From positions 3,844,001-3,908,000 of the forward strand of contig NZ_CP107567.1 in the NCBI RefSeq assembly GCF_025854275.1: 64,000 bases of DNA, read 5' to 3'. Below the pieces are notes generated by a model. It saw nothing but the letters and a program-made list of their open reading frames with translations, made no database searches and was not told the DNA's origin. Positions 25,872-34,848 of the stretch are shown here, in pieces. The stretch is from Streptomyces peucetius (GTDB lineage Bacteria; Actinomycetota; Actinomycetes; Streptomycetales; Streptomycetaceae). Made by a program: the position numbers and the translations under genes. Every line of letters starts with the position of its first letter. The first letter of the stretch is position 1.

Positions 25872-28328
25872 ATGGCTACGACCACACCGAACGGTGTGCG
25901 GGGCGGCCACGCCAAGCATGGCGGGCCGGCCGCCTCCGACGGCGCGGCGCCGATGACGCACCGGCAGATCATGGAGGCGCTGTCCGGGCTGCTGCTCGGC
26001 ATGTTCGTCGCGATCCTGTCGTCGACGATCGTCTCCAACGCCCTGCCGGAGATCATCACCGACCTCGGCGGCGGCCAGAGCGCCTACACCTGGGTCGTGA
26101 CCGCGTCGCTGCTGGCGATGACCGCGACCACCCCGCTCTGGGGCAAGCTGTCGGACCTCTTCTCCAAGAAGCTGCTGGTCCAGATGGCGCTGCTCATCTA
26201 TGTGCTGGGCTCCGTGGTCGCCGGATTCGCGCAGAGTTCGGGCATGCTGATCGCCTGCCGCGTGGTCCAGGGCATCGGGGTCGGCGGACTGTCCGCCCTG
26301 GCGCAGATCGTGATGGCCGCGATGATCGCCCCGCGTGAGCGCGGCCGCTACAGCGGCTACATCGGGGCCGTCTTCGCCGTCGCGACGGTCGGCGGCCCGC
26401 TGCTCGGCGGCGTCATCACCGACACCGACTGGCTCGGCTGGCGCTGGTGCTTCTACGTCGGCGTGCCGTTCGCGCTGATCGCCCTGATCGTGCTGCAGAA
26501 GACCCTCAAGCTGCCGGTGGTCAGGCGTCAGGTCAAGGTCGACTGGTCGGGCGCGTTCTTCATCAGCGCCGCCGTCTCGCTGCTGCTGGTCTGGGTGACC
26601 TTCGCCGGCGACAAGTACGACTGGTTCTCGTGGCAGACCGGCGCGATGGTCGGCGGCTCCGTCGTCCTCGGCGCGCTCTTCCTGCTGGTGGAGTCGAGGG
26701 CGAGCGAGCCGATCATCCCGCTGCGGCTGTTCCGCAACCGCACCATCACGCTGGCCTCACTGGCGTCGCTCTTCGTCGGTGTCGCGATGTTCGCCGGCAC
26801 CGTGTTCTTCAGCCAGTACTTCCAGCTGGCGCGGGGCGAGTCGCCGACCATGTCGGGTGTGCTGACCATTCCGATGATCGGCGGCCTGTTCGTCTCGTCG
26901 ACCGTCTCCGGTCAGATCATCACCAGGACCGGCCGCTGGAAGGCGTGGCTGGTGGCCGGCGGCGCACTGGTCACCGCGGGCCTCGGTCTGCTGGGGACCA
27001 TCCGGTACGACACCGAGTACTGGCACATCGCCGTCTTCATGGCCGTCATGGGCCTCGGACTCGGCATGATGATGCAGAACCTGGTGCTCTGCACCCAGAA
27101 CCAGGTCGACCCCTCCGACCTCGGCGCGGCCAGCTCGGTCGTCACCTTCTTCCGGTCCCTCGGCGGCGCGATCGGCGTCTCCGCGCTCGGCGCGGTCATG
27201 GCCAACCGGGTCACCGACTACGTCAAGGACGGGCTCGCGGAACTCGGCCCCGAGGGCGCGGCCCTCGGGCACGGCGGGACGGCCGGCGGCGGCATCCCCG
27301 ACCTCGACGCCCTGCCCGGTCCAATCCGCACGGTGATGGAGACGGCGTACGGCCACGGGGTCGCCGACATCTTCCTGTACTCGGCTCCCTTCGCGCTGAT
27401 CGCGCTCGTCGTGACGGTCTTCATCAAGGAGGTCGCCCTGAAGAGCAGTTCGCCCAACGACAAGTCCCCCGCGGTGACCGAGGCCCCCGAGGCCGTGGCT
27501 GCCGCAGAGGCCCCCGCCCCGGCGCAGGCGGTCGAGACCGAGCCGGTCGGCGCCGTGACCTCCGGGATCGCGGTGCACGGCGTGGTGCGCGGGTCGGAGG
27601 GCGCCGCGGTGCCCCGGGCGGCGGTCACGCTGATCTCACCGGCGGGCCGGCAGATCGGGCGCTCCGTCGCCCAGGCCGACGGCGGCTACACGCTGGACGC
27701 GCCGGGCGCCGGCTTGTACGTGCTGATCGCCTCGGCCGACGGCTTCCAGCCGCAGGCCTCCACGGTGGTCGTCGCCGACGAGCCGCTGGCCCACGACGTC
27801 CTGCTCGCCGGTACGAGCGGTCTCACGGGAGTCGTACGGGCCGCCGACGGCGAAGGACCGGTCGAGGGCGCGATGGTCGTGGTCACGGACGTGCGCGGCG
27901 ATGTGCTGGCCACCGGTACGAGCACCGAGGACGGCGAGTTCGCCTTCACCGAGCTGGTGCCCGGCGCGGTGACGGTCGCGGTGAGCGCCGCCGGCCACCG
28001 GCCGCTCGCGCTGCCCGTCGAGATCGGCGGCAGGGGCGTGACCCGGATGGAGGCAGTGCTGCAGGCCGGTGCCGTGGTCAGGGGCACCGTACGCGCCGGG
28101 GCCGCCCGCCGACCGCTGGCCGACGCACGGGTGACCCTCGTGGACGCCGCCGGGAACGTGGTCGCCAGTGCCACGACCGGTGACGACGGGGCGTACGCCT
28201 TCGCCGACCTGGACGCGGGCCAGTACACGGTCATCGCGACCGGATACCCCCCGGTGGCGGGTCAGCTGACCGTGACCGGCCGTGGCGTCGACGGCCACGA
28301 GATCGAACTCGCCCACCCGGGCGAGTGA
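25872..28328 (+). CDS. DHA2-type MFS drug exporter with C-terminal carboxypeptidase-regulatory-like repeats
   Basis: An 818-aa protein. Residues 30-535 are a DHA2/EmrB-type MFS transporter (motif A LWGKLSDLFSKKLLVQ, motif C-like VGGPLLGG). Residues about 565-818 are three successive CarboxypepD_reg-like beta domains (IAVHGVVRGSEGAAVPRAAV, LTGVVRAADGEGPVEGAMV, VVRGTVRAGAARRPLADARV). The ATG at 25872 is preceded by AAGGAAG. If the transporter has the usual 14 helices, the beta domains would face the cytoplasm, which is odd for this domain class. It is controlled presumably by the adjacent MarR protein. Confidence 0.92.
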   Translation: MATTTPNGVRGGHAKHGGPAASDGAAPMTHRQIMEALSGLLLGMFVAILSSTIVSNALPEIITDLGGGQSAYTWVVTASLLAMTATTPLWGKLSDLFSKKLLVQMALLIYVLGSVVAGFAQSSGMLIACRVVQGIGVGGLSALAQIVMAAMIAPRERGRYSGYIGAVFAVATVGGPLLGGVITDTDWLGWRWCFYVGVPFALIALIVLQKTLKLPVVRRQVKVDWSGAFFISAAVSLLLVWVTFAGDKYDWFSWQTGAMVGGSVVLGALFLLVESRASEPIIPLRLFRNRTITLASLASLFVGVAMFAGTVFFSQYFQLARGESPTMSGVLTIPMIGGLFVSSTVSGQIITRTGRWKAWLVAGGALVTAGLGLLGTIRYDTEYWHIAVFMAVMGLGLGMMMQNLVLCTQNQVDPSDLGAASSVVTFFRSLGGAIGVSALGAVMANRVTDYVKDGLAELGPEGAALGHGGTAGGGIPDLDALPGPIRTVMETAYGHGVADIFLYSAPFALIALVVTVFIKEVALKSSSPNDKSPAVTEAPEAVAAAEAPAPAQAVETEPVGAVTSGIAVHGVVRGSEGAAVPRAAVTLISPAGRQIGRSVAQADGGYTLDAPGAGLYVLIASADGFQPQASTVVVADEPLAHDVLLAGTSGLTGVVRAADGEGPVEGAMVVVTDVRGDVLATGTSTEDGEFAFTELVPGAVTVAVSAAGHRPLALPVEIGGRGVTRMEAVLQAGAVVRGTVRAGAARRPLADARVTLVDAAGNVVASATTGDDGAYAFADLDAGQYTVIATGYPPVAGQLTVTGRGVDGHEIELAHPGE

Positions 28329-28505
28329 CAGGCCCCCGGGCGGGCGCTCGTTCTCGGCGGAGACGGGCCGCCCGCCCGGCGGAGACGGGCCCCGGTGACG
28401 GGGCGGCAGGCAGGGGACGGCCGGCCGCCCGGGTCCCGGGGCCCGAGCAGTTGTCGAGCGACGCTTCCGGCGGGCCCGTGGGGGCCGGGAAATGAAACGG
28501 GATCG

Positions 28506-29370
28506 ATGGGCATGGGACATCGCGCACAGGGACTTCGCGCACAGGTACGGACCCGCGACGGCCGGGCGGTCCCGCACACGGTCGTGACCGTGACGGACAC
28601 GACCGGCGCACAGGTGCTGCGGGCGTGGGGGCACCTCCCAGGCCGAAGGCTCTGGGGGACGGCGCCGACGGCACGGTCAGCGACCCGACCGCGCTGCCCG
28701 CCGGGCCGTACACGGTGATCGTGACCGCGCTCGGCCACGCTCCGGTCGCCTCGACCGCGCTGGCACGGCGAGCGGACGGGTGGACGTGGGCACGGTCGTC
28801 CTGGCCCGCCGGGGCGGGATGGAGCTGCCGCCGCCGGGAACGTGGTCGCTGGACCCGGCGCACTCGTCGGTGGGCGCCACCGCGCAGCACCTCGGGATCT
28901 CCAGCGTGCGCGGACGCTTCACCGAGTTCGCCGGGCGGATCGAGATCGCCGAAGACGTGGAGCGCTCGCGGGTCGACGCGGTGATCTCGGCCGCCTCCAT
29001 CGACACCGGCAAGGGGCTGCGCGACAAACACCTGAGGTCGCCGGACTTCCTGGACACCGAGCGGTTCCCGGAGATCACCTACCGGTCCACCGCCCTGACC
29101 CCGTCCGGGCCGGACAGCTGGCGGGTGCGCGGTGAGCTGTCGCTGCACGGCGTCGTGCGCGAGGTCGGCCTGGACCTGACCCACCTCGGCACCGGGCCCG
29201 ACCCGTGGGGCGGTGTCCGGGCCGCGTGCCGCGCCACGACGGAACTGCACCGCGAGGACTTCGCGATGAACTACAACCAGGTGGTGCAGGCCGCCGGCAT
29301 CTCCGCCATCGGGACGACGCTCAGGGTGGAGCTGGACACCCAGGCGGTGCAGGGCGCCGAACTCCCGTAG
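28506..29370 (+). pseudogene. carboxypeptidase-regulatory-like/YceI fusion gene, broken
   Basis: The start MGMGHRAQGLRAQVRTRDG resembles the beta repeats of the preceding transporter. A 33-bp palindromic element (28627-28659) interrupts it, and a second indel near 28770 shifts the frame again before VDVGTVVLARRGG. The YceI domain that follows (WSLDPAHSSVGATAQHLG, GLRDKHLRSPDFLD, REDFAMNYNQVVQAAG) is intact and could be expressed alone from an internal start (for example ATG 28819). YceI proteins are lipocalin-like isoprenoid binders. Confidence 0.75.
28627..28659 (+). repeat. palindromic dispersed repeat, copy 2 (inside the YceI fusion gene)
   Basis: Opens GGGGGCACCTCCCAGG, centre ccgaagg, closes CTCTGGGGGA. 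It matches 14086-14120 over almost its whole length, differing mainly at the base pair next to the loop stem. Confidence 0.75.
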
Positions 29371-29380
29371 GGTGCGCGCC

Positions 29381-29848
29381 ATGGCACGCCACATCGCCAC
29401 CAACACCAGGGTGGAACTCGACCAGTTGCTGGACTTCGTGCGCCCCCGCCACCGGGCGGTCCTGCTGACCCGCCGTGCCGACGGCTCCCCGCAGGGCTCC
29501 CCGCTGACCTGCGGGGTGGACGACGCGGGCCGGATCGTCGTCTCCACGTATCCGGAGCGGGCGAAGACGCGCAACGCCAAGCGGGACGAGCGGGTCAGCC
29601 TGATCGTCCTCTCGGACGACTGGAACGGCCCCTGGGTGCAGATCGACGGCACGGCGGAGGTGATCGACTCCCCCGATTCGGTGGAGCCGCTCGTCGAGTA
29701 CTTCCGCAACATCTCCGGTGAGCACCCGGACTGGGACGAGTACCGCAGGGCGATGGTCGAGCAGGGCAAGTCGATCATCCGGGTAACTCCGCGGCGGTGG
29801 GGCCCGATCGCCACCGGCGGCTTCCCGGCCCGGCTCGCCGAGGACTGA
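29381..29848 (+). CDS. PPOX-class F420-dependent oxidoreductase
   Basis: A 155-aa split-barrel flavin/F420 protein: LLDFVRPRHRAVLLTRRADG, GRIVVSTYPERAKTRNAKRD, VSLIVLSDDWNGPWVQIDG. This is the pyridoxamine-phosphate-oxidase-like fold of actinobacterial F420 enzymes. The ATG at 29381 lies 8 nt after the YceI stop. Substrate unknown. Confidence 0.87.
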   Translation: MARHIATNTRVELDQLLDFVRPRHRAVLLTRRADGSPQGSPLTCGVDDAGRIVVSTYPERAKTRNAKRDERVSLIVLSDDWNGPWVQIDGTAEVIDSPDSVEPLVEYFRNISGEHPDWDEYRRAMVEQGKSIIRVTPRRWGPIATGGFPARLAED

Positions 29849-29889
29849 GGCGCCGCGCCGGGCGGGGCGGGCGGCTACGGGCCGGGCGG

Positions 29890-30660
29890 CTACGGGCGGG
29901 ACTTCTCGACCATCGCCTCGATGCCCGCGACCAGCAGGTCGAGGGCGAACGCGAAGTCCCGCTCGCGCATCTCCGCCACCGTGTCGCCGCCCCGCGCCTC
30001 CATCAGCGTGTCCGCGTAGGCGAAGCTCTCGCGGTACCGCGGCTGTTCGCGGATCAGCCGCATGGCCCGATGGTGGTACTCGTCCTGGCTCAGCCCTGCC
30101 GTCGCGCAGCGCTCCACGAAGTGCCCCTCGATGGTGCCGAACCCGTAGACGAACTGGAAGACGGCGCTGAGCCCGCCCGTCTGACCGTGCGGCGGGAGAC
30201 CGGTGTTGCGGACGATCCGCTCGGCCACCTGGGCGAACTCCAGCGAACGCGGTCCGATGTTCAGATACGTGCCGATCAGCGGCGACACCCACGGATGCCG
30301 GACCAGCAGGGCCCGGTAGCCGGCGGCCAGCGCGCGCAGCTGGTCGCGCCACTCGTCCGCCGCGTCGGTGGCCGGCAGCTCCACCGTGCCGAAGACCGCG
30401 TCGAGCGCCAGTTCCAGCAGGTCGTCCTTGGTGTCCACGTACCAGTAGACCGACATCGCGGTGACGTTCAGCTCCGCGGCCAGCTTCCGCATGGAGAACC
30501 TGGCCGCGCCCTCCGCGTCGAGGAGCCGGACCGTGGCGGCGATGATCTTGTCGCGGTCCAGGCCGGCCGGCTGCGTCGGCCTGCGGCCCCGCTCCGCCTT
30601 GCCCTCGAGCCAGACGCTGGTCCTCGTGGGGCTCTTCGTGCGGTCGGCCGCATCCACCAT
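29890..30660 (-). CDS. TetR-family regulator (TetR_C_1 type)
   Basis: A 256-aa protein. N-terminal HTH (IIAATVRLLDAEGAARFSMR, LAAELNVTAMSVYWYVDTKD), then a long ligand-binding domain typical of tetracycline-repressor-like C-terminal domains (HPWVSPLIGTYLNIGPRSLE, DEYHHRAMRLIREQPRYRE). ATG at 30660 with AAGGAGG upstream. An open frame continues upstream but is the tail of the broken transporter. It probably repressed the adjoining MFS gene, now a remnant. Confidence 0.9.
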   Translation of the reverse strand: MVDAADRTKSPTRTSVWLEGKAERGRRPTQPAGLDRDKIIAATVRLLDAEGAARFSMRKLAAELNVTAMSVYWYVDTKDDLLELALDAVFGTVELPATDAADEWRDQLRALAAGYRALLVRHPWVSPLIGTYLNIGPRSLEFAQVAERIVRNTGLPPHGQTGGLSAVFQFVYGFGTIEGHFVERCATAGLSQDEYHHRAMRLIREQPRYRESFAYADTLMEARGGDTVAEMRERDFAFALDLLVAGIEAMVEKSRP

Positions 30661-30730
30661 CGCGCACCCTCCTTGTCGCCTCCGGCCGGGCGGACGGCGC
30701 CGGAACACACCCGTCCGCCCGGCGTCGATG

Positions 30731-31389
30731 CTATGCCGCCGTGCTGCGCCGCTGCTCCTGAGCGCCTGCGGCCGGGTCCTCGTCGCCCTGTCCGGGAGCG
30801 TTCCCGCCGCCGGGGGCGCCTGCCCGTTCGGCCCTGCGCAGCAGCAGCGCCGCCAGCAGACCGCCCGCGAGGACGGCCGCCGCGCCGACGAGCTGGCTCG
30901 TCTCCAGGCCGGACGCGAAGGCCTGGAAATGCGCGCCTTCTCGTCAGCGCCGTCCGCCGCCGCGAGCGCCGCGGGCAGCGACGCAGCACCGACCGACGCG
31001 GGAACGAGGGCGGCGAACCGGGAATTGAGTACTGCGCCGAGGACCGCGACGCCGAGGCCGTTGCCGAACTCGGCGAGTGTGCCGTTGATGCCGGCGCCCA
31101 CGCCCGCCTTCTCCGGCGGGATGGCGCTCATGATCGCGTTGGCCATCGCGGGCATGGACACGGCGACGCCGGCGCCCATCACGACCAGGCCGAGCAGCAT
31201 CCCGCTGTAGCCGCCCCCGCCGAGGACCGCGATGGCGGCGAGGCCGCCGGACACCAGGGCCATGCCGAGAGCGATGGTGACCGGTGTCCCCAGTTTCAGC
31301 AGCAGCCGGGCGCCGACACCGCTGAGGTTCAGCACGACGACGGTGAGCGCCGGGGGAAGGTCCCGTACACCGTACAAGAGAGTTCCCAT
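30731..31389 (-). pseudogene. truncated and frameshifted MFS transporter
   Basis: Only the C-terminal third of an MFS exporter remains: ALTVVVLNLSGVGARLLLKL, GMALVSGGLAAIAVLGGGG, IMSAIPPEKAGVGAGINGTL. Near 30930 the frame shifts and continues FQAFASGLETSQLVGAAAVL to a stop at 30731. The left fusion point joins a promoter-like segment with two TGTACGNNGTA repeats (at about 31397-31387 and 31375-31365 on the minus strand) directly to mid-gene sequence, as expected from an internal deletion that removed the first two-thirds of the gene. Confidence 0.75.
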
Positions 31390-31402
31390 ACGGCGTACAG
31401 CG

Positions 31403-33532
31403 CTATTTGGCGGCGGTCAGGTCGTAGAGGGTGGCGCCTCCGACCGTGACCTCGGTGAACGTCTCCTGGACCCAGGCGGCAATCGCCGAGCCGGCGTTGC
31501 CGCCGAGGCTCCCTGCCCCGCCGCCCGGTCCGCCGCCGCCGATGAAGAAGTGGATCCGCCCCTCGGCCACGTACTGCTTGAAGCGGTCAAGGGTGGGGGA
31601 CGGGTCGCTGCCGTTGAAGCCGCCGATCGCCATCACCGGTTCGCCGGTCGCGAGCTGGTAGCTCGCGGCGTTCTGCGAGCCGACGGCCGCGGCCACCCAG
31701 GTGTACGCGTCGGCGGCCTTCTTCAGCGCGGCTTCGGCCTCCGCGCCGACGTCCGCGCCATTGAGCAGCCCGCCCATGCCGCCGCCCGTGCCACGGGCGC
31801 CGCCGTCCTCCCCGCGGCCGGGGAAGCCGCCGGGCGCCTGGCTCTGGCCGGAGCCGCCCTGGTCCTGCACGGCGCCGCCTCGGGGCTGCGCCCCGCCCGG
31901 CCCCGTGCTCTGCGCGCCGGGTGGCTGCGTCCCGGCGCCGCCGTCGCCGCCCCGGAAGCCGCCGGGACCGCCGCCGGGCCCTCCACCCGGGAAGCCGCCG
32001 GGGCCGCCACGGCCGCCGGCCACGGCGGGGCCCGCCGTCACGATCGAGCCCGCGTGTCCCTCGCCCACGGTCGTCAGCGAGTACGCCGCCGGGCCGGCCA
32101 GCGACACCGCGAGGCCCAGCGCGGCGGCCGCGAGGGCCGTCCGCCGCCCCGCCCGGACCGCGACCAGCAGCGCAACCGCCGACACCAGACCGCCGGCGAG
32201 CACCACCGGACGCAGCCACGGCAGGTAGTCCGCGGACCGGCCGAGCAGCACGTACGACCACCACGCCGTCAGCGCCACCGTGGCGGCGAGCACCGCGGCC
32301 CAGGCCGGTTTCGCCCGCTCCTCCCAGAGCATCGTGGCGCCCGTGCCGACGAGCGCGGCGATGTACGGCGCCAGGGCCACCGTGTAGTACTCGTGGAAGA
32401 TCCCCGCCATGAAGCTGAAGATCGCGGCCGTCGTCAGCAGCGCCCCGCCCCAGGCGAGGAACGCGGCCCGCGCCGTGTCCGTCCGGTCCGCCCGCCCGGT
32501 CAGCACGAGACCGGCGACGAGCAGCAGCAGGGCGGCGGGCAGCAGCCAGGCGATCTGACCGCCGATGTTCCCGGCGAACAGCCGGTCGATGCCGGTCTCC
32601 CCCCAGCCGCCGCCACCGCCGCCTCCGACGCTGCCCGTCTCCTCGCCGTTGATCCGGCCGAGGCCGTTGTAGCCGAAGGTCAGCTCCAGGAAGCTGTTGT
32701 TCTGCGAGCCGCCGATGTACGGCCGCGAGGACGCCGGCCACAGCTCGACGATCGCCACCCACCAGCCGCCGGAGACGACCACCGCGAGTCCGGCGAGCGC
32801 CAGTTGGCCGAGCCTGCGCCGCAGCGCCGCCGGCGCGCACACGGCGTACACCAGGGCCAGGGGCGGCAGGACCAGGAACGCCTGGAGCGTCTTCGTCAGG
32901 AACGCGAGACCCACCGCGACGCCCGCCCACACCAGCCACTTCGTCCGCGCGCCTTCCAGGGCACGCAGCACGCAGTACACGGTGACGGTCATCAGGAGCG
33001 CGAGCAGCGCGTCCGGGTTGTTGAACCGGAACATCAGCGCGGCGACCGGCGTCAGGGCGAGCACCGCGCCGGCGATCAGGCCTGCCGCCGGCGTGAAGCG
33101 CCTGCGTACGGCCGCGTACAGCACTCCGACCGTCGCGACGCCCATCAGCACCTCGGGCACGAGGATCTGCCACGACCCGAGGCCGAACAGCCGCACCGAC
33201 AGGGCCATCGGCCACAGGGCGGCCGGCGGCTTGTCGACGGTGATGGAGCCGGCGGCGTCCGAGGAGCCGAAGAAGAACGCCTTCCAGCTCTCGCTGCCGG
33301 CCTGCACGGCCGCGGAGTAGAAGGAGTTGGCGTAGCCGGAGGCGCTCAGGTTCCAGAGGTAGAGCAGGGCCGTGGCCGCCAGCAGGGCCAGGAACGCGGG
33401 TCGCACCCAGCGGGCGTCCGCCTCCCTGCCGCGCCACAGCCTCGCGGCGACTCCGTTGCGTGCGCGGCGGTCCGGGGCGTCGGCGGCCGCGCCCGCGACC
33501 GCGTCCGCGCCGGCCGGAAGGAGCCGGGTCAT
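31403..33532 (-). CDS. GT39-family polytopic membrane glycosyltransferase (ArnT/PMT-like)
   Basis: A 709-aa protein with about ten membrane helices. The first loop carries the acidic site and the DKPPAALWPMAL motif of polyprenyl-phosphate-sugar transferases. Later loops include SQNNSFLELTFGYNGLGR and FHEYYTVALAPYIA. A Gly-rich extracytoplasmic segment follows, and then a C-terminal domain (SYQLATGEPVMAIGGFNGSD) usual in the actinobacterial members. The ATG overlaps the GT2-GtrA stop (ATGA). It likely transfers a sugar from a polyprenyl phosphate made by the upstream GT2 enzyme to a wall polymer or protein. Confidence 0.9.
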   Translation of the reverse strand: MTRLLPAGADAVAGAAADAPDRRARNGVAARLWRGREADARWVRPAFLALLAATALLYLWNLSASGYANSFYSAAVQAGSESWKAFFFGSSDAAGSITVDKPPAALWPMALSVRLFGLGSWQILVPEVLMGVATVGVLYAAVRRRFTPAAGLIAGAVLALTPVAALMFRFNNPDALLALLMTVTVYCVLRALEGARTKWLVWAGVAVGLAFLTKTLQAFLVLPPLALVYAVCAPAALRRRLGQLALAGLAVVVSGGWWVAIVELWPASSRPYIGGSQNNSFLELTFGYNGLGRINGEETGSVGGGGGGGWGETGIDRLFAGNIGGQIAWLLPAALLLLVAGLVLTGRADRTDTARAAFLAWGGALLTTAAIFSFMAGIFHEYYTVALAPYIAALVGTGATMLWEERAKPAWAAVLAATVALTAWWSYVLLGRSADYLPWLRPVVLAGGLVSAVALLVAVRAGRRTALAAAALGLAVSLAGPAAYSLTTVGEGHAGSIVTAGPAVAGGRGGPGGFPGGGPGGGPGGFRGGDGGAGTQPPGAQSTGPGGAQPRGGAVQDQGGSGQSQAPGGFPGRGEDGGARGTGGGMGGLLNGADVGAEAEAALKKAADAYTWVAAAVGSQNAASYQLATGEPVMAIGGFNGSDPSPTLDRFKQYVAEGRIHFFIGGGGPGGGAGSLGGNAGSAIAAWVQETFTEVTVGGATLYDLTAAK

Positions 33533-34848
33533 GCGGTCCCCCTCGTGCCGGTCGTGTCGCTCATGGTGCCGTCGGGCCGGTGGCGTTCGGGGAACACCCA
33601 GGCCCGGAAGAGCAGGAACCGCAGCACGGTCGCGGCCAGGTTCGCCGCGACGAGGACCGCCAGCTCGGTGCCGTGGGAGGGGCTGCCCGCCGCCGCGTCG
33701 AGGGCGGCGAGCGAACCGCTGGTCAGCGCGAGGCCGATGCCGAACACGACCAGGCCCTGCGCCTGGTGGCGTACGGCACGGTCCCGGCCGCGCACCCCGA
33801 ACGTGAACCGGCGGTTGGCTGCCGTGTTGGCGACCGCGGAGAGCAGCAGGGCGGCGGCGTTCGCGGTCTGCGGGCCGGCTCCGGCGCGGAAGAGCGAGTA
33901 CAGCAGCAGATAGAGCAGGGTCGAGAACACCCCGACCACGCAGAAGCCGACGAGCCGGCGGGCCAGCCCCCTCGGCACACCGCTGATTTCCCGGTCGCGC
34001 GGGTCGTCGCCGAAGGGGCGCGCCAGACGGTCGAGGGGCAGCGCGCCGACCGCCAGCGCGCGCCCCACCCGCCAGACCCCCTTGAGGTCCTCGACGGCCG
34101 TACGGACGATGCGGACGGTCGAGTGCGGGTCGTCGACCCAGTCCACCGGAACCTCGTGGATGCGCAGACCGGCCCGTTCCGCCAGGACCAGCAGCTCGGT
34201 GTCGAAGAACCATCCGGTGTCCTCGACCATCGGCAGCAGCCGCTGCGCCACCTCCCGCCGGACGGCCTTGAACCCGCACTGCGCGTCCGAGAAACCGGCC
34301 GCCAGCGACGACTTGAGGATCAGGTTGTAGGCACGCGAGACGAACTCCCGCCTGGGTCCGCGCACCACGCGCGAACTGCGGGCGAGCCGGGATCCGATCG
34401 CCAGGTCCGAGTGGCCGGAGATCAGCGGCGCGACCAGCGGCAGCAGGGCGTTGAGATCCGTGGACAGGTCGACGTCCATGTAGGCGAGCACCGGCGCGTC
34501 CGAGTGCGACCACACCGTGCGCAGCGCCCGTCCCCGCCCCTTCTCCTCCAGCCGGTACGCCCGCACCTCGGCGATGTCCGCCGCGAGGCGGGCCGCGACC
34601 TCGGGCGTACGGTCGGTGCTCGCGTTGTCGGCGACGGTGATCCGGAAGCCGTAGGGGAAGGTCCGCGTGAGGTGCTCGTGCAGCCGCGTCACGCACCGTT
34701 CCAGGTCGGTCTCCTCGTTGAACACGGGGACCACCACGTCGAGTACGGGTCGTTCGGCCGTGCCGGCGAGCAGATGCTCACGGGCCGGGAGGGTCCCCCA
34801 TGGGGTGTCGGTTCGCATACCGACGACCCTCCGGGGGGCCGCTGTCAC
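33529..34848 (-). CDS. bifunctional GT2 polyprenyl-phosphate glycosyltransferase/GtrA-family protein
   Basis: A 439-aa fusion. Residues 30-280 are a dolichyl-phosphate-mannose-synthase-like GT2 domain (VLDVVVPVFNEETDLERCVT, YMDVDLSTDLNALLPL, GFSDAQCGFKAVRREVA). Residues 300-430 are a GtrA domain of four helices (LVGFCVVGVFSTLLYLLLYS, NAAALLLSAVANTAANRRFTF). It should make a polyprenyl-phosphate sugar and help flip it. GTG start overlaps the kinase stop; ATG 34818 is an alternative. It acts with the GT39 enzyme downstream. Confidence 0.92.
   Translation of the reverse strand: MTAAPRRVVGMRTDTPWGTLPAREHLLAGTAERPVLDVVVPVFNEETDLERCVTRLHEHLTRTFPYGFRITVADNASTDRTPEVAARLAADIAEVRAYRLEEKGRGRALRTVWSHSDAPVLAYMDVDLSTDLNALLPLVAPLISGHSDLAIGSRLARSSRVVRGPRREFVSRAYNLILKSSLAAGFSDAQCGFKAVRREVAQRLLPMVEDTGWFFDTELLVLAERAGLRIHEVPVDWVDDPHSTVRIVRTAVEDLKGVWRVGRALAVGALPLDRLARPFGDDPRDREISGVPRGLARRLVGFCVVGVFSTLLYLLLYSLFRAGAGPQTANAAALLLSAVANTAANRRFTFGVRGRDRAVRHQAQGLVVFGIGLALTSGSLAALDAAAGSPSHGTELAVLVAANLAATVLRFLLFRAWVFPERHRPDGTMSDTTGTRGTA

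Noticed and set aside
31232..33913. 893-codon plus-strand open frame across the GT39 gene
   Set aside because: Low-complexity Arg/Gly/Gln/His composition typical of an antisense frame; the minus-strand glycosyltransferase has clear helices and motifs.
34785..34815. A third copy of the palindromic GGGGGCACCTCCC element near the GT2 start
   Set aside because: Only a short CCATGGGGGA stretch is shared; the hairpin partner is missing and the reading frame is intact.
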